Below, piece by piece: positions 43,801 to 54,448 of a stretch of 64,000 bases of DNA. Both the position numbers and the translations under genes were made by a program. The stretch is from Pseudomonas bharatica CSV86. GTDB lineage: Bacteria; Pseudomonadota; Gammaproteobacteria; Pseudomonadales; Pseudomonadaceae. Location of the stretch: the NCBI RefSeq assembly GCF_000319305.2, contig NZ_AMWJ02000001.1, positions 868,001 through 932,000 of the forward strand, given 5' to 3'. Positions within the stretch are counted from its first letter, which is position 1. Each line of letters starts with the position of its first letter. The notes below the pieces were generated by a model. The model saw only the letters and a program-made list of their open reading frames with translations. It was not told the origin of the DNA and made no database searches.

Positions 43801-46800
43801 GCCGACCGGTGAAGCCATGCCGCCGGAACTGGCGCGCCAGTGGCTGCTGCGTTATCCACAAATCGGACTGGTGAATGCCTACGGTCCGGCCGAATGCTCG
43901 GACGACGTGGCCTTCTTCCGCGTCGATCTGGCGTCCACCGAAAGCACCTACCTGCCCATCGGTACCCCGACCGACAACAACCTGATCTACCTGCTGGACG
44001 ATGCGCTGGAACTGGTCCCTATCGGCGCCGTAGGCGAGCTGTGCGTCGCCGGTACCGGCGTCGGCCGCGGTTATGTCGGCGATGTTCGGCGCACCGTCCC
44101 GGTGTTCGTACCGAATCCGTTCGGCGCCCCGGGCGAGCGCCTGTACCGTACCGGCGACCTGGCCCGCCGTCGTGCCGATGGCGTGCTGGAATACGTCGGC
44201 CGTGCCGACCACCAGGTAAAGATCCGCGGCTACCGCATCGAACTGGGCGAGATCGAAGCGCGCCTGCTGGAGCATCCGGCGATCCGCGAAACCGTGGTGC
44301 TCGATATCGACGGCCCACAGGGCAAGCAGCTCGCCGCCTATGTGGTCACCCGCAGCGCGCTGGATGTCGATCAGCTCAAGGCTTCGCTAAAAACCAGCCT
44401 GCCGGACTACATGGTTCCGACCCACATCGTGCAGTTGCCGGCCATGCCGCTGACGCCGAACGGCAAGCTCGACCGCAAGGCCCTGCCGCAGCCCGATACC
44501 AGCCTGTCGCAGACGGCCTATGTCGCGCCTGAAACCGAGCTGGAGCAGCAACTGGCAGCGATCTGGGCCGAAGTGCTGAAGATCGAACGGGTCGGTCTCG
44601 ACGACAGCTTCTTCGAGCTGGGCGGGCACTCGCTGCTGGCGACCCAGGTGATCTCCCGGGTTCGCCAGGGCCTGAAGATCGAGCTGGCCTTGCGTAGCCT
44701 GTTCGAGGCCCGTGACCTGCGCGGTTTCGCTCGTCAGGTCGCCGCCGCCGAAAGCAGCCAGCAACAGGCGATCACCCCGGCCGACCGCAGCCGGCCGCTG
44801 GCGCTGTCCTATGCCCAGCAACGCCAGTGGTTCCTCTGGCAACTGGAACCGCAGAGCGCCGCCTACAACATGCCGGCCGCCCTGCGCCTGCGCGGCGCGC
44901 TGGATATCGCTGCGCTGGAGCTGAGTTTCGAAAGCCTGGTCGCCCGCCACGAAACCTTGCGCACCACCTTCCGCCAGGACGGTGCCCAGGCCGTGCAGGT
45001 CATCCATGCCCCGGCACCGTTCGTGCTGGAAGCGGAACAGTTGCCGGCGTCCGGGCTGCCCCGTGAGGAACAGGTGCGCCTGTTCATCGAGGCCGAGACC
45101 CTGCGCCCGTTCGATCTGGAACAGGGGCCGTTGCTGCGCGTGCGCCTGCTGCACCTGGGCGCTGATGAACATGTGCTGGTGCTGGTCCAGCACCATATCG
45201 TCACCGACGGTTGGTCGATGCCGATCATGGTCGATGAACTGATGCGCCTGTACGCCGGCTACAGCCAGGGCGAGGCAGTGCGCCTGGCGCCGCTGGCGAT
45301 CCAGTATGCCGACTACGCGCTGTGGCAACGTGAATGGCTGGAGGCGGGCGAGAAAGCCCGGCAACTCGCCTACTGGACCGCACAACTGGGCGGCGAACAA
45401 CCGGTGCTGGAACTGCCGACCGACCATCCGCGGCCGCCGGTACAGAGCACTGCCGGCGCGCAGTTCAGCTTCAGCCTCGACCCGCAACTGGCGGCCGCAC
45501 TGAAAACGCTGGCGCAAGGGCAGGGCGTAACCCTGTTCATGCTGTTGCTGGCCTCGTTCCAGACCCTGCTGCACCGCTACTCGGGCCAAGGCGATGTACG
45601 CGTCGGCGTGCCGATCGCCAACCGCAACCGCGCCGAAACCGAGCCGTTGATCGGCTTCTTCGTCAACACCCAGGTGCTCAAGGCCGAGCTGGATTCCCAG
45701 ACCCGCGTCGTCGAGCTGCTGCAACAGGTCAAGCGCCATGCCCTGGAAGCCCAGGCCCATCAGGACCTGCCGTTCGAGCAACTGGTGGAAGCCCTGCAAC
45801 CGGAGCGTGACTTGAGCCGCAGCCCGCTGTTCCAGGTGATGTACAACCACCAGAGCGAAGTTGCACGACTGGTGCCGCAACTGGCCGGCCTGCAACTGGA
45901 AGCGGTGCCGTCCGATAAGCACACCGCGCAGTTCGACCTGATGCTGCACACCGTGGAGCACAGCGACGGCCTGAGCGCCTCGCTGACCTACGCCACCGCC
46001 TTGTTCGAAGCCGACACCATCGCGCGCATGGCCGGGCACTGGCAGCAATTGCTGCGCTCGATCAGCGCCGATGTGCAGCAACGCATCGGTGAGCTGGCCC
46101 TGCTCGATGCGAACGCCCAGCGCCGTATCGTCCAGCAGTGGAACGCCACCGCCGCGCCGTTCCCCGGCGATACCGGCATCCACCACCTGTTCGAAGCCCA
46201 GGTGGCGAAGACTCCGGACGCCCCGGCGCTGGTCTTCGCCGGCCAGCAACTGAGCTACGCCCAGCTCAACCGCCGGGCCAACCAGCTGGCGCACAAGCTG
46301 CGCGAACTGGGGGCGCGTCCGGATGCGCTGATCGGCCTCGCCGTGGAACGCAGCCTGGAAATGGTCATCGGCCTGCTGGCGATCATGAAGTCCGGCGGCG
46401 CCTATGTGCCGCTCGATCCGGATTACCCGAGCGACCGCCTGGCCTACATGATCGAGGACAGCGGCGTTGAACTGCTGCTGACCCAGCAAGCCCTGGTGGA
46501 GCGCCTGCCGATCCCGGGCCATGTGCGGTCCCTGAGCCTCGATCGCCTGTCGCTGGAGCATTACAGCGACGCCAACCCGATTCCGGTGAGCCTGGCCGAC
46601 AACCTCGCCTATGTGATCTACACCTCGGGCTCCACCGGCAAGCCGAAAGGCGCCGGCAACAGCCATCGCGCGGTGATCAACCGCCTGCACTGGGGGCAGA
46701 AGGCCTATGGGCTGGAGGCCAGCGACACGGTGCTGCAGAAGACCCCGTTCAGCTTCGACGTCTCGGGCTGGGAGTTCTACTGGCCGCTGCTATGCGGCGC

Positions 46801-49800
46801 GCGCCTGGCGGTGGCCCTGCCGGGCGACCACCGTGACCCGGACCGGCTGCTGGCAACCATCCGCCAGTACGGCGTCACCACCGTGCATTTCGTGCCGTCC
46901 ATGCTCCAGGCCTTCATGACCCACGAGGACGTCGAGACCTGCACCAGCCTGCGCCGGGTGATGTGCAGCGGCGAGGCGCTGCCGGTGGAACTGGCGGCCC
47001 AGGTACTCAAGCGCCTGCCCCATGCCGGCCTGCACAACCTGTACGGGCCGACCGAGGCGGCGATCGAGGTCACCCACTGGACCTGCAGCCTCGATGACCT
47101 GAACGTGCCGATCGGCCATCCGATCGACAACATCAAGACCCACATCCTCGAGGACGGCCTGCTGCCGGCCGCGCCGGGTTGCGCTGCCGAGCTGTACCTG
47201 GGCGGCGTCGGCCTGGCCCGGGGTTACCACAAGCGTCCGGCGCTGACCGCCGAGCGCTTCGTGCCCGATCCATTCTCCAGCGACGGCGGCCGCCTGTACC
47301 GCACCGGTGACCTTGCCCGCTATCGCGGCGAAGGCATCGTCGAATACGCCGGGCGTATCGACCACCAGGTGAAGATCCGCGGCCTGCGTATCGAACTGGG
47401 CGAGATCGATGCACGGTTGCAGGAACACCCGGCGGTGCGCGAGGCCAGCGTCATCGATATCGACGGCGCCAACGGCAAGCAACTGGCGGCCTACCTGGTT
47501 GCCCGCGATCCGCAGCAGAACACCGACGAGCTCAAGGAAATCCTCAAGGCCCACCTCAAGGTGCACCTGCCGGAATTCATGGTACCGAGCCACTTCCTCT
47601 GGCTGGAGCGCATGCCGGTGAACGCCAACGGCAAGCTTGATCGCCGAGCGCTGCCTAAACCCGACCTGAGCCAGAACGCTTCGTCCGGCGTGGCCCCGAG
47701 CACTCCGCTCGAGGCGGAACTGGCGGCCATCTGGCGCGACGTGCTGAAGCTGGAACAGGTCGGCGTGACCGACAACTTCTTCGAGCTGGGCGGCGACTCG
47801 ATCATCTCCATCCAGGTGGTCAGCCGTGCGCGGCAGGCGGGGATCCTGTTCACCGCCAAGGACCTGTTCCAGCGCCAGACCATCCAGGGCATCGCCCAGG
47901 TGGCCAGCCGCGCGCCGGCGGTGCGCATCGAGCAGGGCACCCTGAGCGGGCCGACGCCGTTGCTGCCGATCCAGCAGCGCTTCTTCGCCAGCCGGGTTCC
48001 CGAGCGTCATCACTGGAACCAGTCGGTGCTGTTCACCCCGACCGTCGCGCTGGAGGCAGGACGCCTGGAGGCTGCGCTGCAACGCCTGGTGGCGCATCAC
48101 GATGCGCTGCGCCTGAGTTTCGTCGACGCGCGCGCCAGCTTCCGCGATGCGGTCAGCGGTGAACTGCTGTGGGTGCGCGATGTGGAGTCTCGCGAGGGGC
48201 TGCGTGCCCTGTGCGATGCAGCGCAGCGCAGCCTGAACCTGGTCGAGGGCCCGCTGTTGCGCGGCCTGTTGGTGAACCTGCCGGAGGGCGAACAACGCCT
48301 GCTGCTGGTGATCCATCACCTGGCGGTGGATGGCGTGTCCTGGCGCATCCTGCTGGAAGACCTGCAGGCGGCCTATAACGGCACCGCACTGGCGGACAAG
48401 ACCCATTCGGTGAAGGTCTGGGCCGAGCAGTTGCAAGCCTGGGCCGCCACGCCGCAACTGGCCGCCGAACTGGGCTGGTGGCAGGCGCAGTTGCAAGGCG
48501 CCAGCGACGAACTGCCGCTGGACCACGCCGACGGCGGTCGCCAGCACCAGCATGAAGTCACCGTCAGCAGCCGCCTCGATGCCGGCCTTACCCGGCAACT
48601 GTTGCAGCAGGCTCCGGCGGCTTATCGCACGCAGATCAACGATCTGCTGCTGACCGCCCTGGCCCGGGTGATCGGCCGCTGGACCGGGCGCAGCGACACC
48701 CTGGTACGCCTGGAAGGCCACGGGCGTGAAGAGCTGTTCGAGGGCATCGACACCCACCGCACCGTCGGCTGGTTCACCAGCCTGTACCCGGTCAGGCTCA
48801 GTGCCGCCGACGACCTTGCTACGTCGTTGAAGACCATCAAGGAGCAGTTGCGCGCAGTGCCGCACAAGGGCCTGGGCTACGGTGTGCTGCGCTGGCTCGG
48901 CGACGAGCGGGCGCAACGCACCCTGGCGGCGCTGCCCCAGGGCGAGATCGTGTTCAACTACCTTGGCCAGCTGGACGGCAGTTTCGCCGCCGACGACGCG
49001 TTGCTGGCGCCATCCGGCGAAGGCAGTGGCCAGGGCCAGGGCGACGAAGCACCGCTGGAGAGCCTGCTGGCGATCAACGGGCAGGTACTCGACGGCCAGT
49101 TGGAAATGCTCTGGAGCTTCAGCGGCGAACTGTTCGAACGCAGCACGGTGCAAGGGCTGGCCGACGCCTACGCCAGCGAACTGCGCCTGCTGATCGAGCA
49201 CTGCCTGTCGGCCAATGCCGGTGGGGCGACGCCGTCGGACTTCCCCCTGGCCGGCCTCGACCAGCGCCAGCTCGACAGCCTGCCGCTGCCGGCGGCGCAG
49301 ATCGCCGATATCTACCCGTTGTCGCCGATGCAGCAGGGCATGCTGTTCCACAGCCTGTACGAGCAGGACAAGGCCAGCTACGTCAACCAGATGCGCGCCG
49401 AAGTGCGCGGTATCGAGGTCGAGCGGTTCATCGCCGCCTGGCAGGCCGTGGTGGATAACCACGAGGTGCTGCGGGCCAGCTTCGTCAGCAGTTTCGGTCA
49501 GCCGTTGCAGTTGATCCGCAAGCGACTGGCGGTGCCGTTCGAACTGCAGGACTGGCGCGGGCGCAAGGACGTCGAAGCCGCACTGGTCGAGTTCGCCGAA
49601 GCCGATCGCCAGCGCGGTTTCGATCTGCAACACGACGCCCTGTTGCGCCTGAGCCTGCTGCACACCGACGAGGGCGTGCATCAACTGGTCTTCACCTGTC
49701 ACCACATCCTGCTGGATGGCTGGAGCAGCTCGCGGATGTTCGGCGAGGTGCTCCAGCGTTATCACGGCGAGGTGGTGCCGGCGGCCAGCGGTCGCTACCA

Positions 49801-52458
49801 GGACTATATCCACTGGCTGCAACGCCAGGACGTGGCGCTGGCCGAGCACTTCTGGCGCGGCCAACTGGCCGAGCTGGAAGCACCGACTCGCCTGGCACCG
49901 TGCTTCCGCGCAGCGGGGCAGGGTCATGGCGAGCTGCGCCACGACTTTGCCGTCGAGGTGAGCGCGCAACTGGGCGAGTTCGCCCGGGACCAGCGCGTCA
50001 CCCTCAACACCCTGTTGCAGGCGACCTGGATGCTCCTGCTGCAACGCTATACCGGGCAGGCCACGGTCACCTTCGGCGCCACGGTGGCGGGGCGTCCGGC
50101 GGACCTGCCGGGCGTCGAGGAACAGCTCGGCCTGTTCATCAACACCCTGCCGGTGGTCGGCAGCCCGCGTGCCGAGCAGCGCGTCGAGGACTGGGTGCAG
50201 GAAGTCCAGGCGCTCAACCTGGTACTGCGCGAGCACGAGCACACCCCGCTCTACGAGGTGCAGCGCTGGGCCGGCTGGGGGGCGAGGCGCTGTTCGACTC
50301 GATCATGGTGTTCGAGAACTACCCGATCGCCGAGGCCCTGCAACAGGCTTCGCCGCGTTCGCCAAGCTTCGCCAAGGTGGTCAACCAGGAGCAGACCCAC
50401 TATCCGCTGACCCTGGCGGTGGAGGCGGGCGAGCACTTGTCGCTGGCGGTAGGCTATGACCTGGCGCACTTCGATCGGGCCGCCATCGAACAACTGCTGC
50501 GGCACTTCGAGCACCTGCTGCTGACCCTGGCTGCCGACAGCCAGGCGCTGCTCGGCGAACTGTCGCTGCTCGACGAGAGCGAGCGCCAGCACCTGCTGCA
50601 TGACTGGAACGCCACGGCCACCGACTACAGCGAAGCCTGCATCCACGAGCTGATCGAACAGCAGGTCCAGGCCACGCCGGACGCTGCCGCGCTGATCCTC
50701 GGCGAGCTGCAACTGAGCTATGCCGAACTGGATCGCCAGGCCAACCGTCTGGCCCATCGCCTGCGTGACCTGGGTGTCGGCCCGGATGTGCTGGTGGGGA
50801 TTTCCCTGGAGCGCAGCCTGGAAATGGTGGTCGGCCTGCTGGCGATCCTCAAGGCCGGCGGTGCCTATGTGCCGCTGGACCCGGCCTACCCGCGCGAGCG
50901 TCTGGACTACATGGTTCGCGACAGTGGGATCCGCCTGCTGCTGACCCAGTCGTCGTTGCTCGCCGACCTGCCGATCAACGACGGCCTGACCAGCCTGAGC
51001 CTCGACGAACTGATCGACTGGCAGGACCTCGCCGAGGCCGCGCCGCCGTCGGTGCCGGTGAATGCCGACAACCTCGCCTACGTGATCTACACCTCCGGCT
51101 CCACCGGCCGGCCGAAAGGCGTGGAAATCCGCCATGGCGCCCTGACCAACCACATGCTGTGGATGCAGGACGAGCTGCAACTGCTACCGAGCGACCGCGT
51201 CCTGCAGAAGACCGCCTTCAGCTTCGACGCCTCGGTGTGGGAATTCTGGCTGCCGCTGCTCAACGGTGCGCAACTGGTCCTGGCCAGCCCGGCGCTGAAC
51301 GATGACCTGACCCTGCTGTGGCGCGAAGTGGCCGGCCAGGCTATCAGCATCCTGCAACTGGCGCCGTCGGTTCTTCAGGCGCTGCTGCCGGAAGTGCGTG
51401 CAGGTCAGCTGGATTCGCTGCGGACCCTGGCCTTCGGTGGCGAGGCCCTGAGTGCGGCGTTGGTCGGGCAGTTGCGCGAACAGTGGGGCGGCCAGGTCTA
51501 CAACCTGTATGGCCCGACCGAGGCGACCATCGATACCAGCAGCCTGCTGATCGACGGCCCGCTGGACACCGCGATCGCCGCCATCGGCAGGCCGATCAGC
51601 AACGTGCGCACCTATGTCCTCGATAGCAACCTGCAGCCGTGTCCGGTGGGCAGTGCCGGCGAGTTGTATGTCGGCGGCGGCTCCCTGGCGCGGGGTTACC
51701 ACCAGCGTCCGGACCTGAGCGCCGAGCGCTTCGTGCCGGATCCGTTCACCCCGGGCGCACGCCTGTATCGCACCGGCGACCTGGTGCGCTACCGCGCCGA
51801 TGGCGTTATCGACTACCTGGGGCGGATCGACCATCAGGTGAAGATCCGCGGCCTGCGTATCGAACTGGGCGAGATCGAGGCGCTGCTGCTGCGTTTGCCA
51901 ACGGTGCGCGAGGCGGTGGTGCTGCCGCGGGAAAGCGCCAACGGCACGCAATTGGTGGCCTGGATAGTGGCGGAGCAGGGTGTGGTGACGGGCGACGAGC
52001 TTGTCCACGAACTGAAGGGACTTCTGGCCCATGACCTGCCGGGCTTCATGGTGCCGACGCAGTGGCTGTTCCTGGAACGGTTGCCGCTCACGCCGAACGG
52101 CAAGCTCGATCGCCGGGCCCTGCCGCAGCCGGACATCGGCCACGCCCACGCCGCCTACGTGGCGCCGCAGGGCGAGCTGGAAGAGCAGCTCGCGGCGATC
52201 TGGGCCGAGGTGCTCAAGGTGGACAGGGTGGGCATGAGCGACGACTTCTTCGAACTGGGCGGGCACTCGTTGCTGGCGACGCAGATCGTCAGCCGCGTGC
52301 AGAAGGAACTGGGTCACCACGTGCCGCTGCGCGCCATGTTCGAGCTGAACACCTTGCAGGCCCTGGCGGCCTACATCGAAGGCCAGCAGGACAAGCGCAT
52401 CGACGAGGCCAAGGTGGATCGCCTGTCGGACCTGATGGCCGAGCTGGAGGCCCTGTAA
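31886..52458 (+). CDS. pvdL: Giant PvdL-type pyoverdine NRPS with two added modules (one frameshift in this sequence)
   Basis: This cytoplasmic synthetase starts the pyoverdine chain. Domain order is acyl-AMP ligase-T, C-A-T, C-A-T-E, C-A-T, C-A-T-E, C-A-T, with no terminal thioesterase, so the chain is handed to another NRPS. Carrier serines include residues 613, 1667, 2738, 4249 and 5305. The first four units (to about residue 4,310) have the layout and length of P. aeruginosa PvdL (4,342 residues); the last two are extra. ATG 31886 has AGGA upstream. The frame breaks at 50268-50282 in a CTGGGGGG context and resumes as [16 protein letters not shown]; adding one base gives 6,857 residues with all domains intact. 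An upstream extension of the frame through pvdG is not coding. Confidence 0.93.
31920..33840 (+). other. NRPS loading unit: fatty acyl-AMP ligase and carrier
   Basis: Residues of about 12-560 form an acyl-AMP ligase ([12 protein letters not shown], then [13 protein letters not shown] and the FAAL-type [13 protein letters not shown]). The carrier domain has Ser613 in LGGNS. In P. aeruginosa PvdL this unit attaches a myristic-type acyl chain to the first residue; the chain is later removed in the periplasm. Confidence 0.9.
33890..37000 (+). other. NRPS module 1 (C-A-T), Glu by position
   Basis: C domain with HHIIADG (803-809), A domain 35260-36760, carrier Ser1667. Specificity residues read by eye: D-V-W-H-F-G-R-I-N. 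I do not recognise this as a textbook code. Glu is inferred from its place before the Tyr and Dab modules in PvdL. Confidence 0.7.
37050..41560 (+). other. NRPS module 2 (C-A-T-E), D-Tyr by position
   Basis: The C-domain motif is HHIVTEG (from residue 1859), with Glu in place of the usual Asp. The A-domain code reads D-A-E-G-I-G-A-V-M. Carrier Ser2738 is in the GGDS form that precedes epimerases, and the E domain has HHLVVDG (from 2913). D-Tyr is expected because Glu-D-Tyr-Dab forms the pyoverdine chromophore. Confidence 0.75.
41595..44740 (+). other. NRPS module 3 (C-A-T), 2,4-diaminobutyrate
   Basis: A C domain suited to a D-configured donor (HHILIDA from residue 3378, Ala for the usual Gly) is followed by an A domain with code D-I-W-E-L-T-A-D-D, the established Dab signature, and carrier Ser4249. 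pvdH downstream supplies Dab. Confidence 0.9.
44780..49250 (+). other. NRPS module 4 (C-A-T-E), predicted D-Ser; beyond standard PvdL
   Basis: The C domain has HHIVTDG (from residue 4436). The A-domain code D-V-W-H-M-S-L-I-E is close to Ser codes such as DVWHFSLVD. The GGDS carrier (Ser5305) and an E domain with HHLAVDG (from 5477) predict D-Ser. Confidence 0.85.
49290..52390 (+). other. NRPS module 5 (C-A-T), predicted Gln; last module, frameshift in the C domain
   Basis: The C domain has HHILLDG (from residue 5939) and contains the frameshift near its end (about 50270). The A-domain code D-A-W-Q-A-G-L-I-D differs at one position from the Gln code DAWQFGLID. A final carrier with LGGHS near 52260 ends the protein. 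Confidence 0.8.
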
Positions 52459-52465
52459 AAACGGA

Positions 52466-52543
52466 CCCTGTGGGAGCGGGTTCACCCGCGATGACGATGG
52501 TGGATTCACCGGCGCAATCGCGGGTGAACCCGCTCCCACAAGG
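52466..52543. repeat. REP doublet of a second class
   Basis: Inverted units GTGGGAGCGGGTTCACCCGC at 52466-52492 and 52517-52543. The arms differ from the usual GAGCTGGCTTGCCAGC class. It lies just after the NRPS stop and may stabilise its mRNA 3' end. Confidence 0.88.
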
Positions 52544-52578
52544 TCCCCGCAAACTGGAAAAAAACCTGTTCCACCCGG

Positions 52579-52602
52579 TAAATCCCCACCGCGCTGGTGC
52601 GT
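52579..52602 (+). promoter_or_regulatory. PvdS iron-starvation promoter of pvdH
   Basis: A perfect match: TAAAT (52579-52583), 16 bases, CGT (52600-52602). It lies 51 bp before the pvdH ATG. Confidence 0.88.
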
Positions 52603-52652
52603 TTCTCCAGCAAGGAAACCCACCTCATCCAACTTTCTTGAGGGTTGCACAG

Positions 52653-54047
52653 ATGTCAGTCGCTATCAGGTTTGCCGAAGGCCAGGAGGCCGGCGAAACG
52701 CTCTACCAGTTCGACGAGTCGCCACTGCTGGCCCGGCAAAGCCGCCAGGAATCCAACGCACGCAGCTACCCGCGGCGGATTCCGCTGGCGCTGAAACGGG
52801 CCAAAGGCATCCATGTCGAGGACGTTGAAGGCCGGCGTTTCATCGATTGCCTGGCCGGTGCCGGAACCCTCGCCCTGGGCCATAACCACCCGGTGGTGAT
52901 CGAGGCCATCCAACAGGTGCTGGCGGACGAACTGCCGCTGCACACCCTGGACCTCACCACCCCGGTCAAGGACCAGTTCGTCCAGGACCTGTTCAGCATC
53001 CTGCCGCCGGCACTGGCGGCCGAAGCGAAGATCCAGTTCTGCGGCCCGACCGGTACCGACGCGGTGGAAGCCGCGCTGAAACTGGTGCGCACCGCCACCG
53101 GGCGCAGCACCGTCCTGTCGTTCCAGGGCGGCTACCACGGCATGAGCCAGGGTGCCCTGAGCCTGATGGGCAGCCTGGGCCCCAAGCGCCCGCTGGGTGC
53201 GCTGCTGAGCAATGGCGTGCAGTTCATGCCCTATCCCTACGCCTACCGCTGCCCGTTCGGCCTCGGTGGCGAGGCCGGGGTCAAGGCCAACCTGGCCTAT
53301 CTGCACAACCTGCTGAGCGATCCCGAAGCCGGCGTGCAACTGCCGGCGGCGGTGATCGTCGAGGTGGTGCAGGGCGAGGGCGGGGTGATCCCGGCGGACC
53401 TGGAGTGGCTGCGCGGGGTACGCGCCATCACCGAAAAGGCCGGCGTGGCGCTGATCGTCGATGAAATCCAGAGCGGTTTCGCCCGCACCGGCAGGATGTT
53501 CGCCTTCGAGCACGCCGGGATCATTCCCGACGTGGTGGTCATGTCCAAGGCCATCGGTGGCAGCCTGCCGCTGGCGGTGGTGGTCTATCGGCAGTGGCTG
53601 GACAGCTGGGCGCCGGGCGCCCATGCCGGAACCTTCCGTGGCAACCAGATGGCCATGGCGGCGGGGTCGGCGGTGATCCGCTACCTCAAGGAGCACGATA
53701 TCTGCGTCCACGCCGCCGCCATGGGCGAGCGCCTGGCCGGGCATCTGCGCGAGCTGCAGCAGGACTACCTGCACCTGGGCGATATCCGCGGACGCGGGCT
53801 GATGCTTGGCGTCGAACTGGTGGACCCGGATGGCGAAGTCGATGCCCTGGGCCATGCCCCGTACTTCCCGCGCCTGGCGCCGCTGGTGCAGCGCGAATGC
53901 CTCAAGCGCGGGCTGATTCTCGAACTGGGTGGGCGTCACGGCAGCGTGGTGCGCTTCCTGCCGCCGCTGGTGATCACCGCCGAACAGGTCGACGAAGTGG
54001 CGGCGATCTTTGCCCGGGCGTTGGCGGCGGCGGTGTCCAGCCTTTAA
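52653..54047 (+). CDS. pvdH: L-2,4-diaminobutyrate:2-ketoglutarate 4-aminotransferase
   Basis: PvdH (464 residues) is a class III PLP aminotransferase that makes 2,4-diaminobutyrate from aspartate semialdehyde, the building block of NRPS module 3. PLP Lys299 is in MSKAIGGSLPLA; DEIQSGFARTG and the phosphate-binding GPTGTDAVEAALK are intact. ATG 52653 has TTGAGGG upstream; the longer open frame to 52062 overlaps the NRPS gene and is not used. Confidence 0.95.
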   Translation: MSVAIRFAEGQEAGETLYQFDESPLLARQSRQESNARSYPRRIPLALKRAKGIHVEDVEGRRFIDCLAGAGTLALGHNHPVVIEAIQQVLADELPLHTLDLTTPVKDQFVQDLFSILPPALAAEAKIQFCGPTGTDAVEAALKLVRTATGRSTVLSFQGGYHGMSQGALSLMGSLGPKRPLGALLSNGVQFMPYPYAYRCPFGLGGEAGVKANLAYLHNLLSDPEAGVQLPAAVIVEVVQGEGGVIPADLEWLRGVRAITEKAGVALIVDEIQSGFARTGRMFAFEHAGIIPDVVVMSKAIGGSLPLAVVVYRQWLDSWAPGAHAGTFRGNQMAMAAGSAVIRYLKEHDICVHAAAMGERLAGHLRELQQDYLHLGDIRGRGLMLGVELVDPDGEVDALGHAPYFPRLAPLVQRECLKRGLILELGGRHGSVVRFLPPLVITAEQVDEVAAIFARALAAAVSSL

Positions 54048-54068
54048 TTTTTCGGCGTCCCCGCACGT
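54045..54068 (+). promoter_or_regulatory. PvdS iron-starvation promoter of the mbtH-like gene
   Basis: TAATT (54045-54049), 16 bases, CGT (54066-54068), 31 bp before the start codon. The first three bases are also the pvdH stop codon. Confidence 0.75.
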
Positions 54069-54099
54069 CTAGGTACATATCAACTTTCGGAGAACAGCA

Positions 54100-54321
54100 A
54101 TGACTTCAGTTTTCGACCGCGACGACATCCAGTTCCAGGTGGTGGTCAACCACGAGGAGCAATACTCCATCTGGCCGGACTACAAGGAAGTTCCGGCGGG
54201 CTGGCGCACCGTGGGCAAGAGCGGGCTGAAGAAGGACTGCCTGGCCTACATCGAAGAGGTCTGGACCGACATGCGCCCGCTGAGCCTGCGGCAGAAGATG
54301 GACGCGCAGGCGGCGCAATAA
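54100..54321 (+). CDS. MbtH-like NRPS chaperone
   Basis: The 73-residue protein carries the MbtH signature: [19 protein letters not shown] (about residues 17-35) followed by [19 protein letters not shown]. MbtH-like proteins bind adenylation domains and are needed for their folding or activity. The gene pairs with pvdH as in P. aeruginosa (PA2412/PA2413). CGGAGAACAGCA precedes the ATG. Confidence 0.96.
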   Translation: MTSVFDRDDIQFQVVVNHEEQYSIWPDYKEVPAGWRTVGKSGLKKDCLAYIEEVWTDMRPLSLRQKMDAQAAQ

Positions 54322-54323
54322 CG

Positions 54324-54353
54324 AAAAAGCCCCGGTGAACGCCGGGGCTTTTT
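54324..54353 (+). terminator. Rho-independent terminator after mbtH
   Basis: GCCCCGG/CCGGGGC stem with a 6-nt loop, an A-run before it and TTTTT after it, so it can work in both directions. Confidence 0.9.
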
Positions 54354-54381
54354 CGTGTGTCTCGCGCTGCTGGACCCTGTG

Positions 54382-54432
54382 ACCCTGTGGGAGCTGCGGT
54401 GCGGCGGTCCGACTTGCCAGCGATAGGGCCCT
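54382..54432. repeat. Hybrid REP unit
   Basis: CTGTGGGAGCT is followed by GCGGTGCGGCGGTCCGAC in place of the usual loop, then TTGCCAGCGATAGGG. It mirrors the hybrid unit at 30860-30904. Confidence 0.75.
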
Positions 54433-54448
54433 GAAGGTCACCGGATGA

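Noticed and set aside
35801..44275. A 2,824-codon open frame on the strand opposite the NRPS gene
   Set aside because: It mirrors the strong GC bias of the NRPS codons, has no recognisable domain and lies entirely under a gene with clear motifs.
52458..52458. Lack of a thioesterase at the NRPS end, as a sign of truncation
   Set aside because: PvdL-type enzymes hand the chain to another NRPS and have no terminal thioesterase; the protein ends just after a complete carrier domain.
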